Below, in pieces: positions 36,284-45,702 of a stretch of DNA of 64,000 nt. The position numbers and the translations under genes were made by a program. The notes beneath the pieces were generated by a model. It saw nothing but the letters and a program-made list of their open reading frames with translations, searched no databases and was not told the origin of the DNA. Numbering within the stretch: position 1 is the stretch's first letter; the number at the start of each line of letters is the position of its first letter. Source of the stretch: Faecalimonas sp. (GTDB taxonomy: Bacteria; Bacillota; Clostridia; Lachnospirales; Lachnospiraceae); assembly GCA_029264305.1 (NCBI GenBank), contig JARICA010000008.1, forward strand, positions 124,001-188,000, read 5' to 3'.

Positions 36284-39200
36284 ATGAAGAATCGAGTAAT
36301 TAAAAAATTATTATGCTCGGTACTTGCGTTTGGGATGATTGTCCCAAACGCTTTTCCTGTTTATGCCGAAGAAGCGGCAAAAACAGATTTAACAGCCGAG
36401 TTAAAAGATTATTGGAATTTTGATTCCTTGACAAGTAATCAAGGAGAAAAAACAACTGCAACAGTGCATGGAAATGCTAACATTGTAGAAAGTGGAGATA
36501 AAACATTTGGGAAAGTACTTCGATTTGGTGGGGGTGCAGACAATTATTTAAGATTAGACAACTACATCAACACAGGAAGTGGTTCTACATCATTTTCTAT
36601 GTGGTATCGTTACGATACTACTATTACAGGTGATGATGCAAATAAGGCTACCGTTTTATTGCAACATGAAGGAGAAGGTCGTTCTTTACTAACTTTACAG
36701 GGAGATGGAAAATACAATACATTTATTAATAAACAGAATGTAACTTCTAAAAATGTTGTGGAAAAAGGACAGTGGCAACATATTGTTGTAACCTTTGATC
36801 AGAGTGCAAAAAAAGTTAAATATTATATTAACGGAGAAAAAGATAGTGAACAAGCACTTGGAAATGAAGTGGTGAACAAAGTTTTACCATTGCGGTTAGG
36901 TGCACATAAAACACCGGGGACTACTGATCCTCATGCGATGCGTGGTGATGTAGATGAATTCCGTGTATATAATAAAGCGTTGACAGATGCGGAAGCAAAA
37001 GCTTTATATGATGAAAAAGCTCCAAAAGTAGATGATGTGAAATTGACAGTAGATTTGAACAAGGTAAATCAGACAATCGAACCAGAAACTATTTTTGGTA
37101 TTAATCATCGTTATGCTTTTAATGGTTATGGAACATTTGATTCTGAAAAAATGAAAATCAAAGATGATTTCAAATCGTTATATGAACAAGCAGGATTTGG
37201 TTCTATTCGTTATCCAGGAGGAACGATTTCAAACTTGTTTAACTGGAAGACAACTTTAGGAAGCAAAGAAAACCGTAAAAAACAAATTCATGGTTTTTAT
37301 AATAATCAGAATCAAAATGGTATTGAACCAAACTTTGGTATTAAAGAAATAGGCGATTTTGCAGATGAAGTGAATTCGGAAATTGTTTATGTATATAGTT
37401 TGGGACGCGGTAATGCTATGGATGCTGCAGATTTAGTAGAATATCTGAATGCAAAAGTTGGCACAAATCCAAATGGCGGAATTGATTGGGCACAAGTTCG
37501 TGCAAAAAATGGACATAAAGACCCTTACAATGTACGTTATTTTGAAATCGGAAATGAAATGCAGCAGGCTTATGGAAAAGATGCTGACGGTACAACATCA
37601 CAAGGATATTGGACACAATATGTAGAAGGTGGAGCAGAAAAAGCATACACAGAAGGTGGAGTTGCAAAATTTGTACAAAGATATGCTGTTGATGAAGAAA
37701 ACTGGAATAAAGTTGCATCAAGAACAGATGGAAAACCAAATTTAGTTAGATATTTACGATACGCAAATGTAAACCCTGGAAAGATGGAAAACGGGAAAAT
37801 TGTTGCTGATCCTGAATTTAAGGCAGTAAATGATGGAGTACAGGTTTATGTCGGAGTAGATGGAAAATTAACAGAATGGAAAGTGGTAAACTCTTTTGAA
37901 AATTCAAAGGAAAATGATACACATTGTGTTGTAGATTATAGTACAGGTGCTATCCATTTTGGTGATGGAAAACATGGTAAGATACCAGAAGCTAATCAAA
38001 ACGTATATGCAACTTATAGTGTAAAGAGAGAAGGTTTCATTGACGTATCAAAAGCAATTAAAAATACGACAAACAAAATCAATGAAATTGAAGGAACAAA
38101 ACATAAAGCAAACGTATATACAAGTTATGAATCAAAAGGATTCATTCAGCATATGAATGATTTACATGCCAATGATTGGTATGACGGAATGACAATTCAT
38201 CCATATTCAGGTACAGTACAAGGAAATACTGCGGAAGCATTTTATGATGACGCGATGAAAAAAGCAGAAACAAAAGGTGTGGATCATGTAAAAGATTATG
38301 TAAAAATGTTACCTGAAGGAAAAGTACCTGTCATTAGTGAGTATGGTATTTTCAGAAATACACAACCACAAGTGCGTTCTCAAACACATGCGGTATATAT
38401 TGCAAAAGTATTAATGGAATATGTGAAATTGGGAAGCCCATATATTCAGAAACATTGTTTGGCTGACTGGTATAGTTCTGGTGGAGATTCACTTGGACCA
38501 ACTCAGCAGGCAGTTATCCAAGTTGTTCCACAGACAAATGCAAATACAGGAACAGGAGAGGGAGAATTTAAGTTTTTCTCAACTCCATCAGCTCGTGTGT
38601 TTGAAATGTTAAATGGGGGATTTGGAGAAAAAGTTGTAGATGCACAGTTTGATGTTGTGCCAACAATGAGCAATGGGGTAAAAATGTTATCAGCTCTTGC
38701 AAGTAAAGATAATAGTGGAAATATTTATGTAGCGATGGTGAATGTTGATCGCAAAAATGACCGCAACGTTGTATTAAACATACCAAATTATAATTTAGCA
38801 GGACATAAAATTGAATTACAAACATTGAGTTCAAAAACAATTACAGATGAGAACACATTGGCGAACCCAGAAACTGTAAAAGTGAATAGAACAAATATGG
38901 TGGCTACAGAAACTCAAAGTATTACTGTACCAAAACACTCATTTGTTGTGGCAAAAATTTGTAGTAATGTAAATAAAACAGCTCTTCAGAAAAAAGTTGA
39001 TGAAATTAATACATTAAATAAAGCAAACTATACTAATTTTGCTTCTGTAGAAACAGTATTAAATAAAGCAAAAACAGTTTTAGAGAATTCCTCTGCTACA
39101 CAAGATGAAGTAGATAGAATGCTTAAAGAACTAACAGACGCTCAAGCAAAACTTACTTTGAAAAAAGCAAACTATGCAAAAGTGGATGAAGCAATAAAGA

Positions 39201-39757
39201 AAGCAAATGCATTAAACAAAGATGATTTTGTTGATTTTAGCGAAGTAGAGAAAGCTTTAAATGCCGTTGTACGTGATTTAGATATTACAAAACAGGCGGA
39301 AGTAGATGGAATGGCTAAAGCCATTGAAGAAGCTATTAAAGGTTTAACAAATAAGCCAGCACCTAAACCAGAAAAACCTTCTAAGGAAGCGTTGGAAAAT
39401 GCTTTGATGGAAGCGAAAAAGTTAAATGGAAAAGATTATAAGGAAGATGGTTGGAAGGTATTTGTAAATGCATTAGAAGTTGCACAGTCAGTATATGAAA
39501 ATGAAGATGCAACAGAACAAGAAATTGCAGATGCAGTAAAACAATTAAAAGATGCTCAAAATAAACTTGTAAAAGTAGAAGTAGAAAAGCCAGAAGAGAC
39601 ACAGAAACCACAAAAACCAGATAAGAAACCAAATAATGAGCAGCATGACAAAACAGATACAACAAGTAAGCCAGTGAAAACAGGAGATACAGCACCGATA
39701 CTTCCATTGATGATTATGGGACTTGGAGCAGTCTTAGTTGTATTAAAAAAACACTAA
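36284..39757 (+). CDS. Wall-anchored LamG + clan GH-A glycoside hydrolase of uncertain family
   Basis: 1157 residues. A signal peptide (about 1-29) leads to a LamG/concanavalin-like domain (about 40-245). A TIM barrel (about 250-800) has 'IFGINHRYAFNGYG', 'GFGSIRYPGGTISNLFNW', acid/base Glu in 'RYFEIGNEMQQ' (about 424) and nucleophile Glu in 'PVISEYGIF' (about 685). That arrangement is clan GH-A, nearest in feel to GH51/GH39-type arabinofuranosidases, with a C-terminal beta domain ('IYVAMVNVDRKNDRNVVLN'). Three FIVAR-like helical modules (about 900-1100) and VKTGDTAP + hydrophobic + KKH close the protein. An unusual insertion with 'VQVYVGVDGKLTEW' lies between the two catalytic Glu. As operon partner of a GH20 enzyme it probably acts on the same host glycan. 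Confidence 0.78.
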   Translation: MKNRVIKKLLCSVLAFGMIVPNAFPVYAEEAAKTDLTAELKDYWNFDSLTSNQGEKTTATVHGNANIVESGDKTFGKVLRFGGGADNYLRLDNYINTGSGSTSFSMWYRYDTTITGDDANKATVLLQHEGEGRSLLTLQGDGKYNTFINKQNVTSKNVVEKGQWQHIVVTFDQSAKKVKYYINGEKDSEQALGNEVVNKVLPLRLGAHKTPGTTDPHAMRGDVDEFRVYNKALTDAEAKALYDEKAPKVDDVKLTVDLNKVNQTIEPETIFGINHRYAFNGYGTFDSEKMKIKDDFKSLYEQAGFGSIRYPGGTISNLFNWKTTLGSKENRKKQIHGFYNNQNQNGIEPNFGIKEIGDFADEVNSEIVYVYSLGRGNAMDAADLVEYLNAKVGTNPNGGIDWAQVRAKNGHKDPYNVRYFEIGNEMQQAYGKDADGTTSQGYWTQYVEGGAEKAYTEGGVAKFVQRYAVDEENWNKVASRTDGKPNLVRYLRYANVNPGKMENGKIVADPEFKAVNDGVQVYVGVDGKLTEWKVVNSFENSKENDTHCVVDYSTGAIHFGDGKHGKIPEANQNVYATYSVKREGFIDVSKAIKNTTNKINEIEGTKHKANVYTSYESKGFIQHMNDLHANDWYDGMTIHPYSGTVQGNTAEAFYDDAMKKAETKGVDHVKDYVKMLPEGKVPVISEYGIFRNTQPQVRSQTHAVYIAKVLMEYVKLGSPYIQKHCLADWYSSGGDSLGPTQQAVIQVVPQTNANTGTGEGEFKFFSTPSARVFEMLNGGFGEKVVDAQFDVVPTMSNGVKMLSALASKDNSGNIYVAMVNVDRKNDRNVVLNIPNYNLAGHKIELQTLSSKTITDENTLANPETVKVNRTNMVATETQSITVPKHSFVVAKICSNVNKTALQKKVDEINTLNKANYTNFASVETVLNKAKTVLENSSATQDEVDRMLKELTDAQAKLTLKKANYAKVDEAIKKANALNKDDFVDFSEVEKALNAVVRDLDITKQAEVDGMAKAIEEAIKGLTNKPAPKPEKPSKEALENALMEAKKLNGKDYKEDGWKVFVNALEVAQSVYENEDATEQEIADAVKQLKDAQNKLVKVEVEKPEETQKPQKPDKKPNNEQHDKTDTTSKPVKTGDTAPILPLMIMGLGAVLVVLKKH

Positions 39758-39758
39758 T

Positions 39759-39803
39759 AAAATGGGACGTAATGATTTGATGTAATCATTACGTCCCATT
39801 TTA
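39759..39803. terminator. Bidirectional terminator between the convergent GH-A and PLD genes
   Basis: AAAATGGGACGTAATGATT / AATCATTACGTCCCATTTT, perfect 19-bp stem with a 6-nt loop and A/T runs on both sides. Confidence 0.9.
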
Positions 39804-41228
39804 CTATAAAAACCTTCGTATTGGTAAAACGATCACTCTAAGTACACCGTAAAAAATTTTCTTTCCAATACTTAATTTCTTTTCTTTATAATTTTTTCCG
39901 TAAGTATATTCACCGTTCTTTTCCATTGTCTTACTGTAAGTTTTATCTCTTTCTGCTTCTTTGCGAATAATAGAATTCAATTCAGGACAATCCACGGCAA
40001 GCATCAATTCCGTATCCTGATACGTGCTTCGCATATCGAAATTATAAGAGCCGACGATACTTAAGCGTTCGTCAAGAAGAAGGGCTTTTGTATGACAAGA
40101 ATATTTTCCCATAAATTCATATACTTTTATGCCGGTTTTTTGGATTTTTTCTTTTTGATTTAGGTAGTCTGTGCATCCCCAAGGATTTGCACCACTAGCA
40201 ACATCGTTTGTGATAATTTCTACTGGAATTCCTTTTTTGTTTAAATCAGTAAATCCTTGATACATTTCTTTTCCACAGATAATGTAAGGTGTGTAAATCG
40301 TTACATGAGTAGAGTCAAGCATTAACTGTTGTAGTGAATACCAAAGGAGAGGTTCTTTGTTTTCAGTTTCAATTGGATTGCTTAAAAGAGTGATTTTGTT
40401 AGTTGGTAGAGTTAATTCTTCAAAGTTCCATTTCTCGTATGCTTGTTTGTAAGTTTTGCGTAAGTAGTCATACCTATTTTCTAAATCTTTTTTTGCTTTT
40501 ATTATATTAGAAGTTTCTTTTTGACAAAGATAGTTTTTGCTATCTGGTAATGCCCAAACACTTTCAAAATAAGAACGTAATTGAGAGAGAGAAGAAGTAT
40601 TCTTTTCTTTTGTATTGTATACAAAAAGTTCTCGGTCAATGTTTTTGGAAGAAGAATAATCTCCTAAAAATAAGTTTGTTGTATTTCTTCCGCCAAGAAG
40701 ATACATCTGATGATCAATAATGACATATTTATCATGAAGGCGTGCCTGTAAATCATAAGGTTTTAGTAGGTTAATTGGATTGTAGATGCGTATAGAAATA
40801 TTCGGATAGGAGGCAAGAGCCTGAAAATATTCGTTTCCATACAGATCAAGAAATCCACTACATCCATCAACAATAACACGAACAGAAACCCCTCTCTTTG
40901 CTGCATGAATTAATGCGGACATAACATCTTTTCCAGATTTAGAAGGGTTAAAGTCGAATGTTGATAAAATGACTTCTTCTTTTGCACTTTCAATCATGTT
41001 TAACCGATATAAAAGAGCATCAGAATTATCATTAATATAAGAAACTCTTTCACTTCCGACTGTATCGCTGTAAAACTCTTTTGAATGAAACTGACGTTGA
41101 TAACCAACGGAAACTTTTTTGTGGGAAACATAAGGAATAACCAAAAGTGAAATGTATATGATAAGTAAAAATAATAAAAGTTTTCTAGGGGATAAATATT
41201 TGAATAAAATAAAAAATTTTTTCTTCAT
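39804..41228 (-). CDS. Membrane-anchored phospholipase D family protein (cardiolipin synthase-like)
   Basis: 474 residues with one N-terminal TM segment (about 17-36). Two HKD motifs are present: 'RLHDKYVIIDHQMYLLGGRN' (about 164) and 'SCHTKALLLDERLSIVGSYN' (about 390). Two such motifs form one active site in cardiolipin synthases and other PLD-family phosphatidyltransferases. The single anchor and the extended loop between motifs differ from the usual two-TM Cls, so a related phospholipase or ClsB/ClsC-like role is possible. Convergent with the glycosidase operon and divergent from the YbaN-like gene. AAAGGAG lies 14 nt before the ATG, a rather long spacing. Confidence 0.85.
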   Translation of the reverse strand: MKKKFFILFKYLSPRKLLLFLLIIYISLLVIPYVSHKKVSVGYQRQFHSKEFYSDTVGSERVSYINDNSDALLYRLNMIESAKEEVILSTFDFNPSKSGKDVMSALIHAAKRGVSVRVIVDGCSGFLDLYGNEYFQALASYPNISIRIYNPINLLKPYDLQARLHDKYVIIDHQMYLLGGRNTTNLFLGDYSSSKNIDRELFVYNTKEKNTSSLSQLRSYFESVWALPDSKNYLCQKETSNIIKAKKDLENRYDYLRKTYKQAYEKWNFEELTLPTNKITLLSNPIETENKEPLLWYSLQQLMLDSTHVTIYTPYIICGKEMYQGFTDLNKKGIPVEIITNDVASGANPWGCTDYLNQKEKIQKTGIKVYEFMGKYSCHTKALLLDERLSIVGSYNFDMRSTYQDTELMLAVDCPELNSIIRKEAERDKTYSKTMEKNGEYTYGKNYKEKKLSIGKKIFYGVLRVIVLPIRRFL

Positions 41229-41321
41229 GTTATATACTCTTTCTCCTTTGTATTTTCTATTCGATTAGAATATTATAAATCTGCATAAAAAGAAAGTAAA
41301 CAGTTACTTATGAATTATGAG

Positions 41322-41350
41322 TTGACAATTCGATACACTTGGGTTAGAAT
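41322..41350 (+). promoter_or_regulatory. Promoter of the YbaN-like gene
   Basis: TTGACA (41322-41327), 17-nt spacer, TAGAAT (41345-41350). Confidence 0.7.
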
Positions 41351-41389
41351 TGACTAACAAAAAATAGTTTACAATACATGGAGGTAGAA

Positions 41390-41758
41390 ATGAAATTTAT
41401 TTGGCTTACGATTGGTTTTGTTGCAATGGCACTAGGATGTGTGGGAGTTGTATTGCCTGTTCTTCCAACCACTCCTTTTCTTTTAGTAGCATCTTTTTGT
41501 TTTGCAAAAGGTTCGGATCGTTTTCACAATTGGTTTATAGGAACGCAATTATACAAGAAACACTTGGATAGTTTTGTTAAGGAAAGAAGTATGACATTAA
41601 AAACAAAATGGTGTATTTTACTTCCTGCTTCTTTGATGTTAGTCATTGCTATGTTAATGATGCAAAATATATATGGGAGAATTTTTATTGTCTTTTTAAT
41701 TATTTTTAAGTATGTTTATTTCTTTACAAAGATTCAGACAAAAAAAGAGGAAATATAG
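41390..41758 (+). CDS. YbaN/DUF454 family inner membrane protein
   Basis: 122 residues from ATG 41390, which has GGAGGT just upstream; the track start at 41378 overlaps that site. Three hydrophobic segments. The family signature 'GCVGVVLPVLPTTPFLLVASFCFAKGSDRFHNWF' is complete, then 'LKTKWCILLPASLMLVIAML'. Function of DUF454 is unknown. Monocistronic, divergent from the PLD-family gene. Confidence 0.9.
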   Translation: MKFIWLTIGFVAMALGCVGVVLPVLPTTPFLLVASFCFAKGSDRFHNWFIGTQLYKKHLDSFVKERSMTLKTKWCILLPASLMLVIAMLMMQNIYGRIFIVFLIIFKYVYFFTKIQTKKEEI

Positions 41759-41801
41759 AGGAAATATAGAGAAAATGCCCATAAAAATCAAAGAATAAGA
41801 C

Positions 41802-41830
41802 TTGACTAGCATTCGTCTGTGTGATAAACT
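41802..41830 (+). promoter_or_regulatory. Promoter of rpmG-secE-nusG-rplK-rplA
   Basis: TTGACT (41802-41807), 17-nt spacer, TAAACT (41825-41830); the same TAAACT -10 appears at rplJ. A leader hairpin GGTAGT-CTCGCAA-ACTACC (41875-41893) lies between it and rpmG. Confidence 0.55.
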
Positions 41831-41935
41831 GAACAAGCGAATGGAAGTAGGTCTTTTTTTTATGCCTAAAAATAGGTAGTCTCGCAAACTACCGGTAACT
41901 ATGAAATTAAGAACAGAAAAAGCGAGGTGGAAGTT

Positions 41936-42085
41936 GTGCGCACAAGAATCACATTGGCATGTACAGAATGTAAACAACGTAACTACAATATGACAAAGGA
42001 TAAGAAAACACATCCTGATCGTATGGAAACAAAGAAATACTGCAAGTTCTGTAGAACACACACATTACACAAAGAAACGAAATAA
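41936..42085 (+). CDS. rpmG: 50S ribosomal protein bL33
   Basis: 49 residues, too short for the ORF track. A GTG start 7 nt after GAGGTGG reads [25 protein letters not shown]..., then [17 protein letters not shown]. The two CxxC pairs (ACTEC and YCKFC) mark the zinc-binding form. Its place before secE-nusG is conserved in Firmicutes. Confidence 0.95.
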   Translation: MRTRITLACTECKQRNYNMTKDKKTHPDRMETKKYCKFCRTHTLHKETK

Positions 42086-42109
42086 TCGTTTGTGAAAGGA
42101 CGTGACAGT

Positions 42110-42316
42110 ATGGGCGAAAAGTCTAGTAAGGAAAAGGCTCAGAAGAAAAGTTGGTTCAAAGGTCTTAAAGCGGAATTTAAGAAGATTATTTGGCCAGACA
42201 AAAAAACAGTTGCAAAAGAAACGACAGCAGTTGTTACAGTTTCATTATTGTTGGCAGTAGTAATCTCGATAATTGATGTAATCGTAAAATACGGAGTCGA
42301 TTTCTTGATAAAATAA
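42110..42316 (+). CDS. secE: Preprotein translocase subunit SecE
   Basis: 68 residues from ATG 42110 (AAAGGACG upstream; the track begins at a GTG at 42092). An amphipathic start with 'WFKGLKAEFKKIIWPDKKTVAKET' and one C-terminal TM helix ('VVTVSLLLAVVISIIDVIVKYG') are the minimal bacterial SecE, which clamps SecY in the translocon. 32 nt before nusG. Confidence 0.96.
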   Translation: MGEKSSKEKAQKKSWFKGLKAEFKKIIWPDKKTVAKETTAVVTVSLLLAVVISIIDVIVKYGVDFLIK

Positions 42317-42348
42317 TGACTGTGAATAATAATGGAAGGTGAGTTTTT

Positions 42349-42864
42349 ATGTCAGAGGCAAAATGGTATGTAGTTCATACTTATTCAGGGTATGAAAACA
42401 AAGTAAAAGCAAACATTGATAAGACAATTGAGAACAGACACCTGGAAGACCAAATCTTAGAAGTAAGAGTTCCAATGCAAGATGTAGTGGAATTGAAGAA
42501 CGGAGTACAGAAAGCAGTTTCTAAAAAAATGTTCCCAGGATATGTTATGATTCATATGATTATGAATGATGATACTTGGTATGTTGTAAGAAATACAAGA
42601 GGGGTAACAGGATTTGTTGGCCCTGGGTCAAAACCGGTTCCGCTTACGGATGAGGAAATGGCTCCGTTAGGTATCCAGAAAGAAGAAATTGTTGTTGACT
42701 TTGAAGAAGGCGATACAGTTACAGTTGTTGCCGGAGCGTGGGAAGGAACAGTTGGAGTAATTCAAGCAATGAACACGCAAAAACAAAGTTTAACTATCAA
42801 TGTAGAATTATTTGGTCGTGAAACGCCAGTAGAAATTAGTTTTAAAGAAGTTAAGAAAATGTAA
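42349..42864 (+). CDS. nusG: Transcription termination/antitermination factor NusG
   Basis: 171 residues. The NGN domain (1-110: '[20 protein letters not shown]', '[30 protein letters not shown]') contacts the RNA polymerase clamp; the KOW domain (about 118-171: '[21 protein letters not shown]') links to ribosome or Rho. Normal length, with AAGGTGAG before the ATG. Confidence 0.97.
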   Translation: MSEAKWYVVHTYSGYENKVKANIDKTIENRHLEDQILEVRVPMQDVVELKNGVQKAVSKKMFPGYVMIHMIMNDDTWYVVRNTRGVTGFVGPGSKPVPLTDEEMAPLGIQKEEIVVDFEEGDTVTVVAGAWEGTVGVIQAMNTQKQSLTINVELFGRETPVEISFKEVKKM

Positions 42865-42873
42865 CAAGAATAA

Positions 42874-42901
42874 GTGGGAGGGAAATCCCCGCAAATACCA
42901 C
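42874..42901 (+). promoter_or_regulatory. L1-binding mRNA site upstream of rplK
   Basis: GTGGGAGGGAAATCCCCGCAAATACCAC: GTGG pairs with CCAC around an inner GGG-AAAT-CCC hairpin, with the 3' side carrying CAAATACCAC. This copies the L1 site of 23S rRNA helix 76 (GGUGGGAGG ... GAAAUACCACC). It ends 1 nt before the AAGGAGG of rplK, so L1 binding would block translation. Confidence 0.7.
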
Positions 42902-42917
42902 AAGGAGGTACACAAAA

Positions 42918-43343
42918 ATGGCAAAAAAAGTACAAGGTTATATTAAATTGCAGATTCCTGCTGGAAAGGCAACTCCGGCACCACCTGTTGGTCCAGCTTT
43001 AGGTCAGCATGGTGTAAATATTGTTGAATTTACAAAACAGTTTAACGCAAAAACAGCAGATCAAGGTGACTTGATTATCCCTGTTGTTATTACAGTTTAC
43101 AATGACAGAAGTTTTAGTTTTGTAACAAAAACACCACCTGCAGCAGTTCTTATTAAAAAAGCTTGCAACATTAAATCAGGTTCAGGTGTTCCAAATAAAA
43201 ACAAAGTTGCTACAATTACAAAAGCACAGGTACAGGAAATTGCTGAGATGAAAATGCCAGACTTAAATGCTGCTACAATTGAAGCTGCAATGAGCATGGT
43301 AGAAGGTACTTGTCGAAGCATGGGTGTAAAAGTAACAGAATAA
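42918..43343 (+). CDS. rplK: 50S ribosomal protein uL11
   Basis: 141 residues, standard length. '[38 protein letters not shown]' is the N-terminal linker to the stalk base, and '[12 protein letters not shown]', '[19 protein letters not shown]' form the rRNA-binding C-terminal domain. It lies at the GTPase-associated centre. AAGGAGG is preceded directly by a 23S-like L1 site. Confidence 0.98.
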   Translation: MAKKVQGYIKLQIPAGKATPAPPVGPALGQHGVNIVEFTKQFNAKTADQGDLIIPVVITVYNDRSFSFVTKTPPAAVLIKKACNIKSGSGVPNKNKVATITKAQVQEIAEMKMPDLNAATIEAAMSMVEGTCRSMGVKVTE

Positions 43344-43358
43344 TTGTAAACATAGAAT

Positions 43359-43386
43359 GTGGGAGGGCTCGCTCCCGATATTACCA
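43359..43386 (+). promoter_or_regulatory. Second L1-binding mRNA site, upstream of rplA
   Basis: GTGGGAGGGCTCGCTCCCGATATTACCAC has the same plan as the rplK site: GTGG/CCAC outer pairing, GGGAG/CTCCC inner stem, and a 3' internal loop GATATTA. It ends 3 nt before the AGGAGG of rplA. Confidence 0.7.
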
Positions 43387-43402
43387 CTAGGAGGTTATTT
43401 AA

Positions 43403-44092
43403 ATGAAAAGAGGAAAGAAATATACAGAAGCTGCTAAGTTAATCGATAGAGGAAACCTTTATGATAAAGACGAAGCTATCGCATTAGTAAAAAAATCAGC
43501 AGTTGCAAAATTCGATGAGACAATCGAAGCGCACATCAGAACAGGTTGTGATGGACGTCACGCAGATCAACAGATCCGTGGTGCTGTAGTATTACCACAC
43601 GGAACAGGTAAAACAGTTCGTATCTTAGTATTTGCTAAAGATGCTAAAGCAGAAGAAGCTAAAGCAGCAGGAGCAGATTACGTAGGAGCAGAAGATTTAA
43701 TTCCAAAAATTCAGAACGAAAACTGGTTTGAATTTGACGTAGTAGTTGCTACACCAGATATGATGGGTGTTGTAGGTCGTCTTGGACGTGTACTTGGACC
43801 AAAAGGTTTAATGCCAAACCCAAAAGCAGGTACAGTTACAATGGATGTTACAAAAGCAATCAACGATATTAAAGCAGGTAAGATTGAGTACAGATTGGAC
43901 AAAACAAACATTATCCACGTGCCAGTTGGAAAAGCTTCTTTCACAGAAGAACAATTAGCGGACAACTTCCAGACGCTTATCGATGCGATCAACAAAGTTA
44001 AACCAGCAGCTGTTAAAGGACAGTACTTAAAGAGCGTAACTTTAACATCTACAATGGGACCTGGAGTAAAATTAAATCCAGTTAAACTATAA
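43403..44092 (+). CDS. rplA: 50S ribosomal protein uL1
   Basis: 229 residues. '[14 protein letters not shown]', '[35 protein letters not shown]' and '[32 protein letters not shown]' are complete uL1 signatures. It forms the mobile stalk that moves E-site tRNA and typically represses its own mRNA, for which two sites are visible just upstream. Confidence 0.98.
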   Translation: MKRGKKYTEAAKLIDRGNLYDKDEAIALVKKSAVAKFDETIEAHIRTGCDGRHADQQIRGAVVLPHGTGKTVRILVFAKDAKAEEAKAAGADYVGAEDLIPKIQNENWFEFDVVVATPDMMGVVGRLGRVLGPKGLMPNPKAGTVTMDVTKAINDIKAGKIEYRLDKTNIIHVPVGKASFTEEQLADNFQTLIDAINKVKPAAVKGQYLKSVTLTSTMGPGVKLNPVKL

Positions 44093-44118
44093 GATATTAC
44101 ATCGAGAATAAATATAAC

Positions 44119-44158
44119 AAAAAGAACTATTGCAAAAGTATTTGCAATAGTTCTTTTT
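44119..44158. terminator. Bidirectional terminator between rplA and the AGCS symporter
   Basis: AAAAAGAACTATTGCAAA / TTTGCAATAGTTCTTTTT, 18-bp stem with AGTA loop; works for both convergent genes. Confidence 0.9.
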
Positions 44159-44165
44159 ACTTGTC

Positions 44166-45563
44166 TTATTTCCAATGATCTGTATTTTTTAAACCAATCT
44201 TTTTAGCTTTAAAAACAGGATTTAATCCTTGTTTCTTTTGTTCGGTATAGTCATCAAGTACTTTGAAAGCAATGTTGCCAAGTACGAAGATAACAAGAAT
44301 ATTTTCAATTGCCATAAATCCCATTAAGATATCTGCGATATTCCAAACTGTACTAAAATCAGCTTGTGCTCCAAAGAAAATTGCAATCAAACAAGAAATG
44401 CGGAAAAGAAAAAGCAAAACTTTATTATCTTTGATGAAAAGAATATTTGATTCTGCATAATAATAATTTCCGATTAAACTTGTAAAAGCAAAAGCAAAAA
44501 TGGAGAAAGTGATAAAATGTATACCGATTTTCCCTACATTTGCTTGAAGAGCAGCTTGTACATAAGGAATACCATCTAATTTTCCGGTAGTTCCTTCTAC
44601 ATTGGAAAGTAGTAAAATAAAAGCAGTTGTTGTGCAAATCAAAAGTGTATCAATAAACACAGAAATTACTTGTACCATTCCTTGCTTTACCGGATGAGAA
44701 ACTTCTGCGGAAGCGGAAGCGTTCGGTGCACTTCCCATACCGGCTTCGTTTGAAAAAAGGCCTCGCTTAATACCGATTAGAATTGTGCTTCCGGCAAATC
44801 CCCCGAAAATTGCTTTGAAATTAAACGCACCTTCTAAAATTTCAGAAAACATTTTTGGAATTTGATTCCAATTCATTAACGTAATAACAATTCCCATAAG
44901 AATATAAATTCCAGCCATAATAGGTACAATGACTGAAGTAATAAAACTTATACGATGTACGCCGCCGAAAATAACGAATGCAGTCGCAAAGGCGATGATC
45001 AAACCAACGATTGCAGGTAAAATGCTTTTGCTATAATTAGGAATGTAATATTCAAGAGCAGAAGACATATTGTAAGTTTGCAATCCATTGAAACCATATG
45101 CAAAACAAGCAATCAATAATATAGAAAAGAGTACCCCCAAATATCGCTTTCCTAGTGCTTGTTCAATGTAATAAGAAGGGCCGCCTCGAAAAGTTTTACC
45201 ATCTTTTACTTTATAAACTTGAGCTAGTGTGCTTTCTACAAATGCAGAAGCTCCTCCGACAAGTGCCATAATCCACATCCAAAATACAGCTCCAGATCCC
45301 CCAGCAACAATAGCCGTTGCGATTCCAGCGATATTTCCTGTTCCAACACGAGAAGCAGTAGAAATCATAAGTGCTTGAAATGAAGAAACTGATTTTTTAG
45401 TATTTCCTGATTTTTCTTTAAGAGCATGAATGGCATCTTTAAATAATCGGAATTGTACAAATTTTGTACGAAAAGAAAAATAAAGACCTGCTATAACGAG
45501 CAGAAAAATAAGAATGTAACTGTAAAGAAAGTCATTTAGACTTGATAAAAATTGATTAAACAA
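44166..45563 (-). CDS. Sodium:alanine/glycine symporter, AGCS family (AlsT-like)
   Basis: 465 residues, about 10-11 TM helices. Family signatures: '[30 protein letters not shown]', '[17 protein letters not shown]', '[33 protein letters not shown]'. It imports small neutral amino acids with Na+. The start is a TTG (complement of 45561-45563) 7 nt after AAGGAGG on the minus strand; no nearby ATG fits. It lies inverted between rplKA and rplJL, which form one uninterrupted block in most Firmicutes. Confidence 0.92.
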   Translation of the reverse strand: MFNQFLSSLNDFLYSYILIFLLVIAGLYFSFRTKFVQFRLFKDAIHALKEKSGNTKKSVSSFQALMISTASRVGTGNIAGIATAIVAGGSGAVFWMWIMALVGGASAFVESTLAQVYKVKDGKTFRGGPSYYIEQALGKRYLGVLFSILLIACFAYGFNGLQTYNMSSALEYYIPNYSKSILPAIVGLIIAFATAFVIFGGVHRISFITSVIVPIMAGIYILMGIVITLMNWNQIPKMFSEILEGAFNFKAIFGGFAGSTILIGIKRGLFSNEAGMGSAPNASASAEVSHPVKQGMVQVISVFIDTLLICTTTAFILLLSNVEGTTGKLDGIPYVQAALQANVGKIGIHFITFSIFAFAFTSLIGNYYYAESNILFIKDNKVLLFLFRISCLIAIFFGAQADFSTVWNIADILMGFMAIENILVIFVLGNIAFKVLDDYTEQKKQGLNPVFKAKKIGLKNTDHWK

Positions 45564-45702
45564 ATGTTGTCCTCCTTAATTATTTGTTATCCAGAGTGAT
45601 AGCATGGCAAAGGGGGATATTTCATTAAAACATACTTTCTCTGTAAAATATGGTTAAGTGTAATATAAAGTAAAAATAAAGTCAAGAAAATTTTATTTAC
45701 CA

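Noticed and set aside
41821-41935. tRNA or riboswitch in the rpmG leader
   Set aside because: Only a small GGTAGT/ACTACC hairpin is seen; no cloverleaf or known riboswitch core.
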